From positions 1 through 34,061 of the forward strand of contig PLCA01000015.1 of NCBI GenBank assembly GCA_003134685.1: a DNA stretch of 34,061 nt, written 5' to 3'. The position numbers and the translations under genes are program-made. Positions 6,917 to 17,852 of the stretch are shown one piece after another. The stretch comes from Gemmatimonadota bacterium (lineage in GTDB: Bacteria; Gemmatimonadota; Gemmatimonadetes; Gemmatimonadales; Gemmatimonadaceae). How positions within the stretch are numbered: position 1 is the stretch's first letter; every line of letters begins with the position of its first letter. The notes beneath the pieces are model-generated. The model saw nothing but the letters and a program-made list of their open reading frames with translations. It did no database searches and was not told where the DNA came from.

Positions 6917-8698
6917 CTATTGGACGCGAAGAACGTAGATATGCTCGCCTGTAAAGCTCGCGTTGGCAGTGCCGGTAGTATTTAGAACCTTCACGTTCTT
7001 AGCCCCCGCGCCCGCCGCGACCGTGAGCCGGAAGTACGACCCGGTGCCCGAGCGGTTCATCGCCGAGATGTTGTCGCTGCCGCTGCCGACGGCCTGAATC
7101 TGCAAAGGATAGCTGGCGACCGCCTGATTGAGGACTGCCCTCGCCACGGGCGGCATCACGCTGCGGAAATTGTACGAACGGTACTGGTACTTCGGGTCGA
7201 GCCCCGCGATACCAAGGTGGTCGGCGTACATCGACACCAGCCATGCCTTCACCACCGTATCGATGGGGGATTTGGTGGCGGCGACGAAATTCGTGACTCC
7301 CGTATCCGGTCCAGCCACGAGCGCCCGCGTAAACGTGCGTGGCAATCCGTTCGAGTAATTGTCGGCCCCGAAGCGAACGATCGCCCAAGCCGCTCCCCGC
7401 ACTGCCAGGCTAGTGTCCGCCATCCCACTCATCGGCGAGAAATGGTCAGGCTGGACCATCCAGTCGGTGAGTCGCGCGAGGTTCTGGAAGAAAAACGCGT
7501 TGAAGTCGTTGGCTTGTGTGCAGGGGGAATTACAGTTGGGAAGGTTGCTGGACGCGAAAGTCTGTAAGTCGGTCATCGCTACTACTTGTCGGCCGACGGC
7601 GTCCTCGGCGAAGTGCGCGAGCGCCTCATCGAGCCACGTCGCCTCGAAGTTGTTCACCAATGGGTTCTGGAGGCGATTCCCTGCGTTGATCATGTGCTGG
7701 AACTCGTGCGCGATTGTACCGCGCGTTCCCTGACGCACCGAGCTCGCGCTACGCACGTTGCCGTATTTTGTTCCTGTCGGATCAGGCGCCAGGAGATAGA
7801 AGATTTCCTCCTGGTTGCTCCCTAAACAGGCGCCCAATTGAGCAGTGGCAATAGGCGGGAAAAAATCACCCCCAAAGAAAAACCCCCCAACGAAGCCGCC
7901 CGCGGTGCTCGGCGGTGTGAGCTGGTTGATCCGGCCGGTGAACAGCATGATGATGTGACCATCCCCATTGATATCGGTGGGAGTGCCGAAGTACGCGGCG
8001 TCGGTGGGATAGGTATAGGTGTCGAATTCGTTCGTGATCGAATCCAGCTGGGCCTGCGTAAACAGCGTAAGCGGGGGCCCGTCGAGAGTGTCGACCATGA
8101 GAATGGCCTTTTGACTAACCGAAGCGACTACTGCTTGTGTCTGGAAAAAGTTCATGCAGAGATCGCTGGAATCTGCATTCGGAACGTTCACGTTGATCCT
8201 GTCGCCGACGGCCGGTGGGGCAAGCTGCGAAAACTGAGCGCTGCGGCGGGCAGAAATCCGTGAGCCGCCGAACAGGGGGGACCGTGAGCGCAGGGTAAGC
8301 CTCGAGCGCTCGAACGCGCGGACCCTGTTCTCCACGGCTTCCTGCGGCGTCCGCGCCAGCGGAACCTGGTTCAGCTGAAAGCTGGACTGGGCCGCGAGAT
8401 CGGCGGCCGCCTCGATGCCGAACACGCCGGTAGTCGATTTATCGGCCTTCACATTGAAGTTCGACACCACGTCGTGGAAATTGCTCGTGTTTCCAACGAC
8501 GATTATATAGTCGCGGGCGCCCGAGCCGGCGGGGAGGTCGATGCCGTTGGGGATATCGGACGGATTCAGGAGCCTCACATCGCCGACACTCATGCTGCTG
8601 ATGTCGCTCAGCTGGCCAACGGGCGGCGTTACGCCGTCACCGCCGCCGCCGCACGCGACAGCCAGGATCATGACAACGGGGACAAATCTCGTATTCAC
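6917..8698 (-). CDS. Predicted lipoprotein zinc metallopeptidase (M30/hyicolysin-like)
   Basis: The gene encodes 593 residues from a GTG at 8696-8698 with an AGGAG site six bases upstream; a longer in-frame ATG at 8794 has no such site. The N-terminus is a lipoprotein signal (VVMILAVAC, then a Gly run). The catalytic motif IAHEFQHMINAG (HEFQH at about 331-335) is a zincin HExxH. About 25 residues later, WLDEALAHFAED supplies a plausible third zinc ligand, a spacing seen in M30-type enzymes. Upstream, TDINGDGHIIMLFTGRI resembles a calcium-binding or structural element common in such secreted proteins. The C-terminal 100 residues look like a beta-rich domain ending YVLRVQ. Substrate is unknown. 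The family call rests on the motif pair only. Confidence 0.75.
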   Translation of the reverse strand: MNTRFVPVVMILAVACGGGGDGVTPPVGQLSDISSMSVGDVRLLNPSDIPNGIDLPAGSGARDYIIVVGNTSNFHDVVSNFNVKADKSTTGVFGIEAAADLAAQSSFQLNQVPLARTPQEAVENRVRAFERSRLTLRSRSPLFGGSRISARRSAQFSQLAPPAVGDRINVNVPNADSSDLCMNFFQTQAVVASVSQKAILMVDTLDGPPLTLFTQAQLDSITNEFDTYTYPTDAAYFGTPTDINGDGHIIMLFTGRINQLTPPSTAGGFVGGFFFGGDFFPPIATAQLGACLGSNQEEIFYLLAPDPTGTKYGNVRSASSVRQGTRGTIAHEFQHMINAGNRLQNPLVNNFEATWLDEALAHFAEDAVGRQVVAMTDLQTFASSNLPNCNSPCTQANDFNAFFFQNLARLTDWMVQPDHFSPMSGMADTSLAVRGAAWAIVRFGADNYSNGLPRTFTRALVAGPDTGVTNFVAATKSPIDTVVKAWLVSMYADHLGIAGLDPKYQYRSYNFRSVMPPVARAVLNQAVASYPLQIQAVGSGSDNISAMNRSGTGSYFRLTVAAGAGAKNVKVLNTTGTANASFTGEHIYVLRVQ

Positions 8699-8855
8699 GC
8701 AAGACTCCTGGGGCAGGGTTCGGAGGAAACTCCGGGATAATACCCGCGAGCCGGGAAAAGAGCCTGGCTGGCGGTCCAATAATCTAAGGCGCATCCCGCT
8801 GGTGAAGGCGTGGAAACCTGGCGTTTGGCAGCCATTCGGGCGCCAGCGACAGCAT

Positions 8856-8884
8856 TTGCTTGCTCAAGGTCCCGGCTGTACATA
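8856..8884 (+). promoter_or_regulatory. Candidate sigma-70-type promoter for the MarR gene
   Basis: TTGCTT (8856-8861), a 17-base spacer and TACATA (8879-8884) fit a housekeeping promoter. The predicted start of transcription is around 8891, about three bases from the ATG at 8894. No Shine-Dalgarno precedes that ATG, so the message may be leaderless. Confidence 0.45.
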
Positions 8885-8893
8885 GACTGAACC

Positions 8894-9352
8894 ATGGCGA
8901 CTGACGAGAAGCCTAGCCAGAACTTTCGCTCCCGCGAACAGGAGGCCACCCTGGGACTTCTCCGTACCGCCGATGCCGTGAAGCGCAGTCTCGCCCAGGT
9001 GATCGAGCCACACGGCATCACTCCGCAACAGTACAACGTGCTTCGCATCCTTCGCGGCGCCGGATCCGACGGAATTCCGACGCTAACGATCGGCGAACGC
9101 ATGATTGAGCAGACTCCGGGTGTGACACGCCTGGTCGACCGCCTCGAGCGAAAAGGGCTGGTGGCGCGCACTCCCTGCCCCAAGGACAGGCGCCGCGTCT
9201 TCTGTCGAATTACTGCCAAGGGTCTCGATTTGCTGAAGGAGCTGGACGATCCGGTGAACCGGTGGGATTCGCACGCCGTGTCTGTTCTCCCGCCTTCAGA
9301 GCTCGACACGCTCGTTGACTTACTCGACCGCGTTCGGGCGTCGAACTACTAA
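8894..9352 (+). CDS. MarR-family transcriptional regulator
   Basis: The protein has 152 residues, the usual size of this dimeric winged-helix family. N- and C-terminal helices would make the dimer interface. The DNA-binding part covers about 40-110: HGITPQQYNVLRILRGAG, then the recognition region TLTIGERMIEQTPGVTRLVDRLERKGLVAR, and the wing with the hallmark DRRRVFCRITAKG. No redox-type Cys pair stands out (single Cys at PCPKD and VFCR), although the two Cys residues could sense oxidants. The doxX gene follows 131 bases later on the same strand, with a perfect 12-bp palindrome in the gap. Autoregulation or control of doxX is inferred. Confidence 0.9.
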   Translation: MATDEKPSQNFRSREQEATLGLLRTADAVKRSLAQVIEPHGITPQQYNVLRILRGAGSDGIPTLTIGERMIEQTPGVTRLVDRLERKGLVARTPCPKDRRRVFCRITAKGLDLLKELDDPVNRWDSHAVSVLPPSELDTLVDLLDRVRASNY

Positions 9353-9434
9353 GAGGATACCCCTGATCGTACGACGCTCTTGATAATAGGACACCCTTGA
9401 AGAGCCTTGCCCTATCCTCCAAAGTTGCCGATTG

Positions 9435-9446
9435 TTGACTAGTCAA
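9435..9446. promoter_or_regulatory. 12-bp palindrome, candidate MarR operator
   Basis: TTGACTAGTCAA is a perfect palindrome in the gap between the marR-type gene and doxX, about 40 bases before the doxX start. Its first half, TTGACT, would also serve as a -35 element, so binding would block polymerase. The pairing with this regulator is inference from position. Confidence 0.4.
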
Positions 9447-9483
9447 TAGACGATAACACGGGCCCCCAAGCGAGGACCATCCA

Positions 9484-9942
9484 TTGTTCCGCAACATCAT
9501 CCGCACGAGTGACGACAAAGTCCTGACGCTGCTCCGGCTCGTCCTCGCGGTTGTCGTCTTTCCCCACGGTGCGCAGAAGGTGCTCGGCTGGTTCGGCGGG
9601 TTTGGTTTCTCGGGAACGTACGGGTTCCTGACTCAGCAGATGCACATCCCGGCCGCCCTTGCAATCCTCGTTTTCGCGGCCGAGTTCCTCGCTCCGATCG
9701 GACTCTTTTTCGGTTTCCTGGGCAGGGTGGCGGCGTTCGGGATCGCCGTCGATTTCGCCGTCGCGCTGTTCATGGTCCACCTTCCGAACGGCTTCTTCAT
9801 GAACTGGAGCGGGCAGCAGAAGGGCGAGGGGATCGAGTTCTTCTTTCTGGCGATCGGCATCGCGATCGCGATCATGATCGGCGGCAGCGGAGCGTGGTCG
9901 GTAGACGGGGTGCTCGCTCGAAAAAAGAATAACGGCAGTTGA
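9484..9942 (+). CDS. DoxX family membrane protein
   Basis: This 152-residue integral membrane protein has four predicted helices, at about 14-32 (LTLLRLVLAVVVFPHGAQKVLG), 56-74, 80-100 and 120-140. The N-terminal block with FPHGAQKVLGWFGG and the AEFLAPIGLFFGFLGRVAA motif are typical of DoxX. The family is linked to thiosulphate:quinone oxidoreductase in archaea and to oxidative or electrophile stress in bacteria; its activity here is not known. The start is TTG at 9484 with a GAGGA site seven bases upstream. It sits behind a MarR regulator, an arrangement seen for stress-inducible DoxX genes. Confidence 0.88.
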   Translation: MFRNIIRTSDDKVLTLLRLVLAVVVFPHGAQKVLGWFGGFGFSGTYGFLTQQMHIPAALAILVFAAEFLAPIGLFFGFLGRVAAFGIAVDFAVALFMVHLPNGFFMNWSGQQKGEGIEFFFLAIGIAIAIMIGGSGAWSVDGVLARKKNNGS

Positions 9943-9945
9943 TAC

Positions 9946-9969
9946 GAGACCGGCCGCCCAGCCGGCCTC
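9946..9969. terminator. Short hairpin between convergent doxX and phhA
   Basis: CCGGC/GCCGG, extended by GAG/CTC across one A-C mismatch, brackets a 6-base loop. It overlaps the phhA stop codon. No U tract on either strand, so the role is uncertain. Confidence 0.3.
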
Positions 9970-10732
9970 AGCGAATCGTTCCTATCCGCCGCCCCGCTTC
10001 TTCCACGGCTTGGTACAGGTGATCGAAGGACTCGGTCACAAAGAGAACGTCCTGAAAGTGATCGATCTCGAAGTGCTGGTTGAAAACCGCGTCCAGCGAG
10101 AACGGTCGGCGCTCGCATTTGGGGCCGAGGGCGTTCGCTGCATCGCCGTGGGAGGAGATGAGGCCGCTTCCGTAGACTTTTATCTGACCGTCTTCGCGGA
10201 TTAGCCCGAACTCCACCGTGAACCAGAAGAGACGCGCCATCCTCGTGATGTCCTCGTCGTTCTCGGCGGCCGCGGCGACCTGACCGTAGTGCTGGAGAAA
10301 GTCGGCGAAGACCGGATCGGCGTGAAGCGGCACGTGGCCAAAGACATCGTGGAAGATGTCGGGCTCCGGCAGGTAGTCGAGCTGCTCGCGGGTTCTTATG
10401 GTCACCGTCGTCGGAAACTTTCGGAGCGACAGGCACTGGAAGAACGCCTTGGCGGGTATGAAGCCGGACACGGGCACGGCTTCCCACCCAGTGGGCGGCG
10501 CCAGCCGGCGATTCACTTCCGCGAGATCGGGAACCGTCTCCCGCTTGAGCCCGATAATGTCGGCGCCCTTCAGAAAGATCCTGCTGCCGTTCTTCCGCAG
10601 CTCATTCATCCGGCGCTCGTAGAGCATGCCCCAGACTTCGTGGTCGTCAGGCGTGTACGATTTCCAGTCCTGTTTGATGAAGACTGCTGGATTTTCTACG
10701 AGGTCGTAGAGCGCGGCGGTTGATTGCGGCAA
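9968..10732 (-). CDS. phhA: Phenylalanine 4-monooxygenase (pterin-dependent aromatic amino acid hydroxylase)
   Basis: The enzyme hydroxylates phenylalanine to tyrosine with O2 and a tetrahydropterin, using a mononuclear iron. The 254-residue catalytic domain matches the short bacterial form without an ACT regulatory domain. The iron ligands are visible: PDIFHDVFGH gives His128 and His133, and WFTVEFGL gives Glu174. The YGSGLISS segment that lines the active site is also present. The start is a TTG at 10730-10732, with GGAG six bases upstream. It lies 40 bases behind a PAS histidine kinase gene on the same strand, so the two may be co-transcribed. No pterin dehydratase (phhB) is adjacent. Confidence 0.94.
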   Translation of the reverse strand: MPQSTAALYDLVENPAVFIKQDWKSYTPDDHEVWGMLYERRMNELRKNGSRIFLKGADIIGLKRETVPDLAEVNRRLAPPTGWEAVPVSGFIPAKAFFQCLSLRKFPTTVTIRTREQLDYLPEPDIFHDVFGHVPLHADPVFADFLQHYGQVAAAAENDEDITRMARLFWFTVEFGLIREDGQIKVYGSGLISSHGDAANALGPKCERRPFSLDAVFNQHFEIDHFQDVLFVTESFDHLYQAVEEAGRRIGTIR

Positions 10733-10772
10733 TGTCAGCTCCGGGACGCGAGAGGAGAACGCACTCTCAAAG

Positions 10773-12200
10773 CTAATTGCCGGTCTTGGAGCCTGAAAGC
10801 TTGTGGCCGGATCGCTTGCGCAGCGGCAGGATGAGCGTGAATACGGAGCCCACCCCGAGCGTGCTCGTGGCTGTCACGTCGCCGCCCATTGCGCGGGCAA
10901 GATCGCGACTGATCGGCAGGCCAAGACCGGTGCCTCCGCTCGGAACCGAGCCGGGCGAGCGCAGCTGCACGAACGGCTCGAATATATGCTCGAGCTTTCC
11001 CTCCGGAACGCCGGAACCGGTGTCGCGAACGCGCACGCGCAGATCGTCGTCTTCCACTCTCCAATCGAGCTCGACGGCTCCGCCAACCGGCGTGAACTTC
11101 ACCGCGTTGGCCAGAAGATTCACCAGGATCTGCTGCACCTTTTCGCGATCCGCGAACACGGTGAGCGAATAGTCGCCGCTTCTATGCGTATAGCTGACGC
11201 CTTTCTTGGCGAATTGAGGCGCGACGAGCGCCTCGGCGCCGCGGAGAGTCTCCTCGATTGGTATTTCGGCCATGGAAAGCTCGATCGGCCCTCCTTCGAG
11301 CTTCGCAAAATCGAGAATCATGTTGACGAGTGTCAGCAGGTGCTCCTGCGCCTGATGAATCCGTCCCACGTCTCTGCGCTGTTCGGCGTTGAGGCCGCCG
11401 TGAATATTCTGCTGGAGGATCTCCAGGTAGCCCGACACTGCGTGCAGCGGTGTCCGGAACTCATGACTGAGGCGTGCGAACAGCTCCGATTTGATGCGAT
11501 TTGCGGCTTCGGCGTCCCTGCGCGCGATTTGCTCGCCTTCGAGGGCAAGCTCCAGCTCGCGCGTGCGCTGAGCCACACGAGCGTTCAGCGACCGGTTGAG
11601 TGCCTGCATGCTCTCCTCGGTTTCGCGTCGCGCGCTCATGTCGCGAAGGAGCCAGCAAAGCGTGCTCGTTCCATCGGGGCGGGTTTCGAGAGTGGCGACG
11701 GTCGCCTCGACGGTGGCGAGCCGTCCATCGCGCACGATGGTCTCGATCATCCATTTCTCGACGTGGACTCCGTTCCCCAGCGCGTGGAGCTGCGTCTGAA
11801 ATTCTGACCGGGAGCGACCGTCTACGAACGTGACGAGGGCCTTGCCGACCAGATGCTTGGCGGCCAATCCAAGCATCCCGGAGGCGGCCGCGTTGGCTTC
11901 CTCGATTGTCCCCGAGTCGTCGGTCACGAAATAGGGATCGGGGGCGAGATCGAACATCGTGCGATAGCGGTTGCGCTGGATCTCGAGCAGGTTGAAGGTG
12001 TCGAGGAGAGTTTCCTGCTGCGCGCGCAGCTCTTCCTCGGCAACGCTGAGCTCCTCGAACGCGTACATCAACTCCTCATGCCGCTGGTCGGATGTCTGGC
12101 GCGTCGCTCCCTCGTAGTGCGGCGCATTGGGCTCGCGCGGCATGTCGACGGAGTTGGCAAACCGCTCGATATCTGAGTTACTCGGAACGGGTGCTGTCAA
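10773..12200 (-). CDS. Cytoplasmic PAS-domain sensor histidine kinase
   Basis: The 475 residues hold, in order, a helical segment at about 40-75 (EELMYAFEELSVAEEELRAQQETL), a PAS domain at about 78-190, a coiled-coil at 195-235, a HisKA domain with phospho-accepting His246 in ARLSHEFRTPLHAV, and an ATPase domain. The ATPase shows the N box (LVNLLANAVKF), G1 (DTGSGV), F box (FEPFVQL) and G2 (GGTGLGL). There are no membrane helices, so the signal is intracellular. The start is a TTG at 12198-12200 with an AGGA site nine bases away; an ATG 19 codons in is the alternative. No response regulator is adjacent. The neighbour downstream is phhA, 40 bases away. Confidence 0.9.
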   Translation of the reverse strand: MTAPVPSNSDIERFANSVDMPREPNAPHYEGATRQTSDQRHEELMYAFEELSVAEEELRAQQETLLDTFNLLEIQRNRYRTMFDLAPDPYFVTDDSGTIEEANAAASGMLGLAAKHLVGKALVTFVDGRSRSEFQTQLHALGNGVHVEKWMIETIVRDGRLATVEATVATLETRPDGTSTLCWLLRDMSARRETEESMQALNRSLNARVAQRTRELELALEGEQIARRDAEAANRIKSELFARLSHEFRTPLHAVSGYLEILQQNIHGGLNAEQRRDVGRIHQAQEHLLTLVNMILDFAKLEGGPIELSMAEIPIEETLRGAEALVAPQFAKKGVSYTHRSGDYSLTVFADREKVQQILVNLLANAVKFTPVGGAVELDWRVEDDDLRVRVRDTGSGVPEGKLEHIFEPFVQLRSPGSVPSGGTGLGLPISRDLARAMGGDVTATSTLGVGSVFTLILPLRKRSGHKLSGSKTGN

Positions 12201-12409
12201 GTTTCAAGGTCCTGAACGTGAATGGTACACTCGACCAGAATGCTGGAAACAGATGACTATTCGCCACATCCACACTAAGCCACAAACGGGATTTTGCAAT
12301 AGCGAATTGGGTACATCGCGCGCTATTCTCTCCTAACTACGTGTAAAGTATCGCCGACGCTGCACCGCGATGCGCGTACGTCGAATGTTCACCTGTCACG
12401 AATTCGCAA

Positions 12410-13702
12410 ATGACCTCCAGAGCACTGACACTCATGTTCGCGCTTCCACTCCTGGCGGCGGCGCAGACCCCCACACAATCGGCTGTTCCCTCGTACGTAA
12501 TCCGCGCCGCTCACATGATCGACGGGAGATCCGATGTCATGCAGAACGACGTCGCGGTGGTCGTGCAGGGCGAGCGAATAGTGGCGGTTGGAACACGCGC
12601 TCAGGTCGAGCCGCGAATTCCGGCCGGTGCGCAAGTCATCGATCTGGGTGGAGCGACAATTCTGCCAGGGCTGATCGACAATCACACGCACGTGCTCCTT
12701 CAGGGCGACATCACGAGCGCGGACTACGACGATCAGCTCCTCAAGGAGAGCATTCCCTATCGCGCGATCCGCGCGACGGCCGCGGTGCGAAACGCTCTGA
12801 TGAACGGATTCACGGCGATACGCGATCTCGAGACCGAGGGGGCGATGTACGCGGACGTGGACGTGAAGACCGCGATCGCGCGCGGTGTGATTCCGGGCCC
12901 GCGGATGTTCGTCTCCACGCGCGCCATGTCCACCACCGGCACCTACCCCCTGCTCGGCTATTCGTGGGAGCTCAAGATGCCGGAGGGCGTCCAGATCGTC
13001 GACGGACCGGAGGAAATCCGCAAAGCCGTGCGAGAGGAGGCGAAGTACGGCGCGGACTGGATCAAGTTCTACGCGGACAGGCGGTACTATATCGCGCCGG
13101 ACGGCCGGCTTCGCTCATGGCCGAATTTCACCGATGAAGAGTTAAAGATGCTCGTCGCCGAAGCCCACCGGCTCGGGAAAAGAGTCGCGGCGCACGCGAT
13201 GGGATGGGACGGAATCGACGCCGCGCTCAGGGCGGGCGTCAACTCGATCGAGCACGGCGATGGGCTCACCGACGATCTGCTCGATCGAATGGTCGCGCAG
13301 AAGGTGTACTGGTGCCCGACGATCTTTGTTGGCGTTTACGTAGCGCCCGGACGCGGCGGCATATGGCCGAAGATGGTCGATCTCGAGCGGGTAGCTTTCG
13401 GCAAGGCGCTCAAGAGGGGCGTCATGATAAGCTATGGCACCGACGTCGGCGGTTACGCCTGGACGGAGAACCAGGCGCAGGAATTCCCATACATGGTGCG
13501 CTACGGAATGTCGCCGATGGCGGCGATCAAGTCTGCGACCTCAGTCGCCGCCCAGCTTCTCGATCAAAGCGACAACTTCGGAACCATCGAAGCTGGAAAG
13601 TTCGCTGACATCGTCGCCGTTAAGGGCGATCCGATCGCGGACATCAGCGAGCTTACACGCGTGAGCTTCGTGATGAAGGGTGGGGCGATATACAAGCAGT
13701 GA
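12410..13702 (+). CDS. Exported metal-dependent amidohydrolase (prolidase/imidazolonepropionase-like)
   Basis: The protein has 430 residues with an N-terminal signal peptide (MTSRALTLMFALPLLAAAQ). It is a two-domain amidohydrolase: a small beta domain at about 30-85 closed by the C-terminal strand segment (IEAGKFADIVAVKGDPIADI), and a TIM barrel. Metal ligands are His92 and His94 in NHTH, Lys219 in DWIKFYA (likely carbamylated), His262 in AAHAMG, His282 in IEHGD and Asp345 in YGTDVGG. This set fits the binuclear subgroup that includes Xaa-Pro peptidase-type amidohydrolases. An export signal suggests periplasmic peptide scavenging. No good ribosome site precedes the ATG. Exact substrate cannot be read. 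Confidence 0.88.
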   Translation: MTSRALTLMFALPLLAAAQTPTQSAVPSYVIRAAHMIDGRSDVMQNDVAVVVQGERIVAVGTRAQVEPRIPAGAQVIDLGGATILPGLIDNHTHVLLQGDITSADYDDQLLKESIPYRAIRATAAVRNALMNGFTAIRDLETEGAMYADVDVKTAIARGVIPGPRMFVSTRAMSTTGTYPLLGYSWELKMPEGVQIVDGPEEIRKAVREEAKYGADWIKFYADRRYYIAPDGRLRSWPNFTDEELKMLVAEAHRLGKRVAAHAMGWDGIDAALRAGVNSIEHGDGLTDDLLDRMVAQKVYWCPTIFVGVYVAPGRGGIWPKMVDLERVAFGKALKRGVMISYGTDVGGYAWTENQAQEFPYMVRYGMSPMAAIKSATSVAAQLLDQSDNFGTIEAGKFADIVAVKGDPIADISELTRVSFVMKGGAIYKQ

Positions 13703-13741
13703 GAAACTGCACTGTTTCAGCATTGGGAAGACCGTCGCGGC

Positions 13742-16993
<3,252 letters not shown>

Positions 16994-17164
16994 TGGATTG
17001 GCTTTCGGTTGGAAGTTCGATCCGTCGGGTGATCGGGACGGTTCCAGCACTAAGTTAATACGCAGGTCTCGGGTGCGATGCTGAACAGCGCCTCACGCGG
17101 CGTTTCTTGGTGCTTAAGTTTCAGCGGAGAGTGAGCGACCGCTACCAAATCAGGTGAGCAACTC

Positions 17165-17794
17165 ATGACGACAATGATGACCCAGGGTGGTAACGCCACG
17201 ACGCGGCCCGCGACGACTCAGAATCCCCGTCCCGCGACGACCCAGAATCCCCCAACGAAGCAGGATCTGCAGACCGCCGCCCAACAATTGCGCGACGCCG
17301 TCCTAAGCAACGTCCAGGCGGACATAAACACGGCGCGTATCGAAGCTGCGGCTCAAAAGGCGGCAACGGCGGCTCAGCAGGCGGCAGCGGCGTCCCAGGG
17401 GCAAGCGGTGGTAGCACCCGAGCCGCCGCCGCCGCGCACGTTCACCATCCGCGGGCGTGACGGCCTTCAAACGTTCACGATTCCTGCAAATACTTTCGAC
17501 AACGTCATTCCGCAGCAGGTGGTGGACATCTCGATCGCGTTCTTCATCACTATGGCGATCATCATCATCGGCTTCCCGCTGGCGCGCGCGTTCGCGAGGC
17601 GCATGGACCGCCGCGGTGGCTCGGCGCAGATATCCAACGAGGTGTCGTCGCAACTCGCCCACCTCAATCAGGCCGTCGACGCGATCGCGCTCGAGGTCGA
17701 GAGAATCTCGGAAGGACAGCGCTTCACCACGCGGCTGCTGTCCGAACAGAAGGAAGCCGCTCGCCAGACTCTGCCCTCCGGCGCGAATCGATAA
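17165..17794 (+). CDS. Single-pass membrane protein with coiled-coil tail, unknown function
   Basis: I do not recognise a family. The ATG at 17165 follows AGGTGA at good spacing. The 209 residues read as follows: a Thr/Pro/Asn-rich N-terminus with a repeated ATTQNP motif (about 12-30); an Ala/Gln-rich helical stretch (35-80) with heptad character; a Pro patch (EPPPPR); a short beta segment (TFTIRGRDGLQTFTIPANTF); a strong membrane helix at about 120-143 (VDISIAFFITMAIIIIGFPLA); a basic stop-transfer (RAFARRMDRR); and an amphipathic helix to the end that looks like a coiled-coil. It is divergent from the BNR protein gene and convergent with a sensor kinase gene. Confidence 0.75.
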   Translation: MTTMMTQGGNATTRPATTQNPRPATTQNPPTKQDLQTAAQQLRDAVLSNVQADINTARIEAAAQKAATAAQQAAAASQGQAVVAPEPPPPRTFTIRGRDGLQTFTIPANTFDNVIPQQVVDISIAFFITMAIIIIGFPLARAFARRMDRRGGSAQISNEVSSQLAHLNQAVDAIALEVERISEGQRFTTRLLSEQKEAARQTLPSGANR

Positions 17795-17814
17795 TACCGG
17801 GGCGCGGCACAACT

Positions 17815-17852
17815 AACTGAAGACTACCTGCCAGGGGCGGCAGTCTTCAGTT
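17815..17852. terminator. Long hairpin between convergent genes
   Basis: AACTGAAGACT (17815-17825) and AGTCTTCAGTT (17842-17852) are perfect inverse copies, with further GCC/GGC pairing inside. The minus-strand kinase stop codon lies in the right arm. No U tract, so two-way termination is suggested only by position and stability. Confidence 0.5.

Noticed and set aside
13703-13741. Terminator between the amidohydrolase and BNR genes
   Set aside because: Only a GAAAC/GTTTC five-base stem is present, too short to call.
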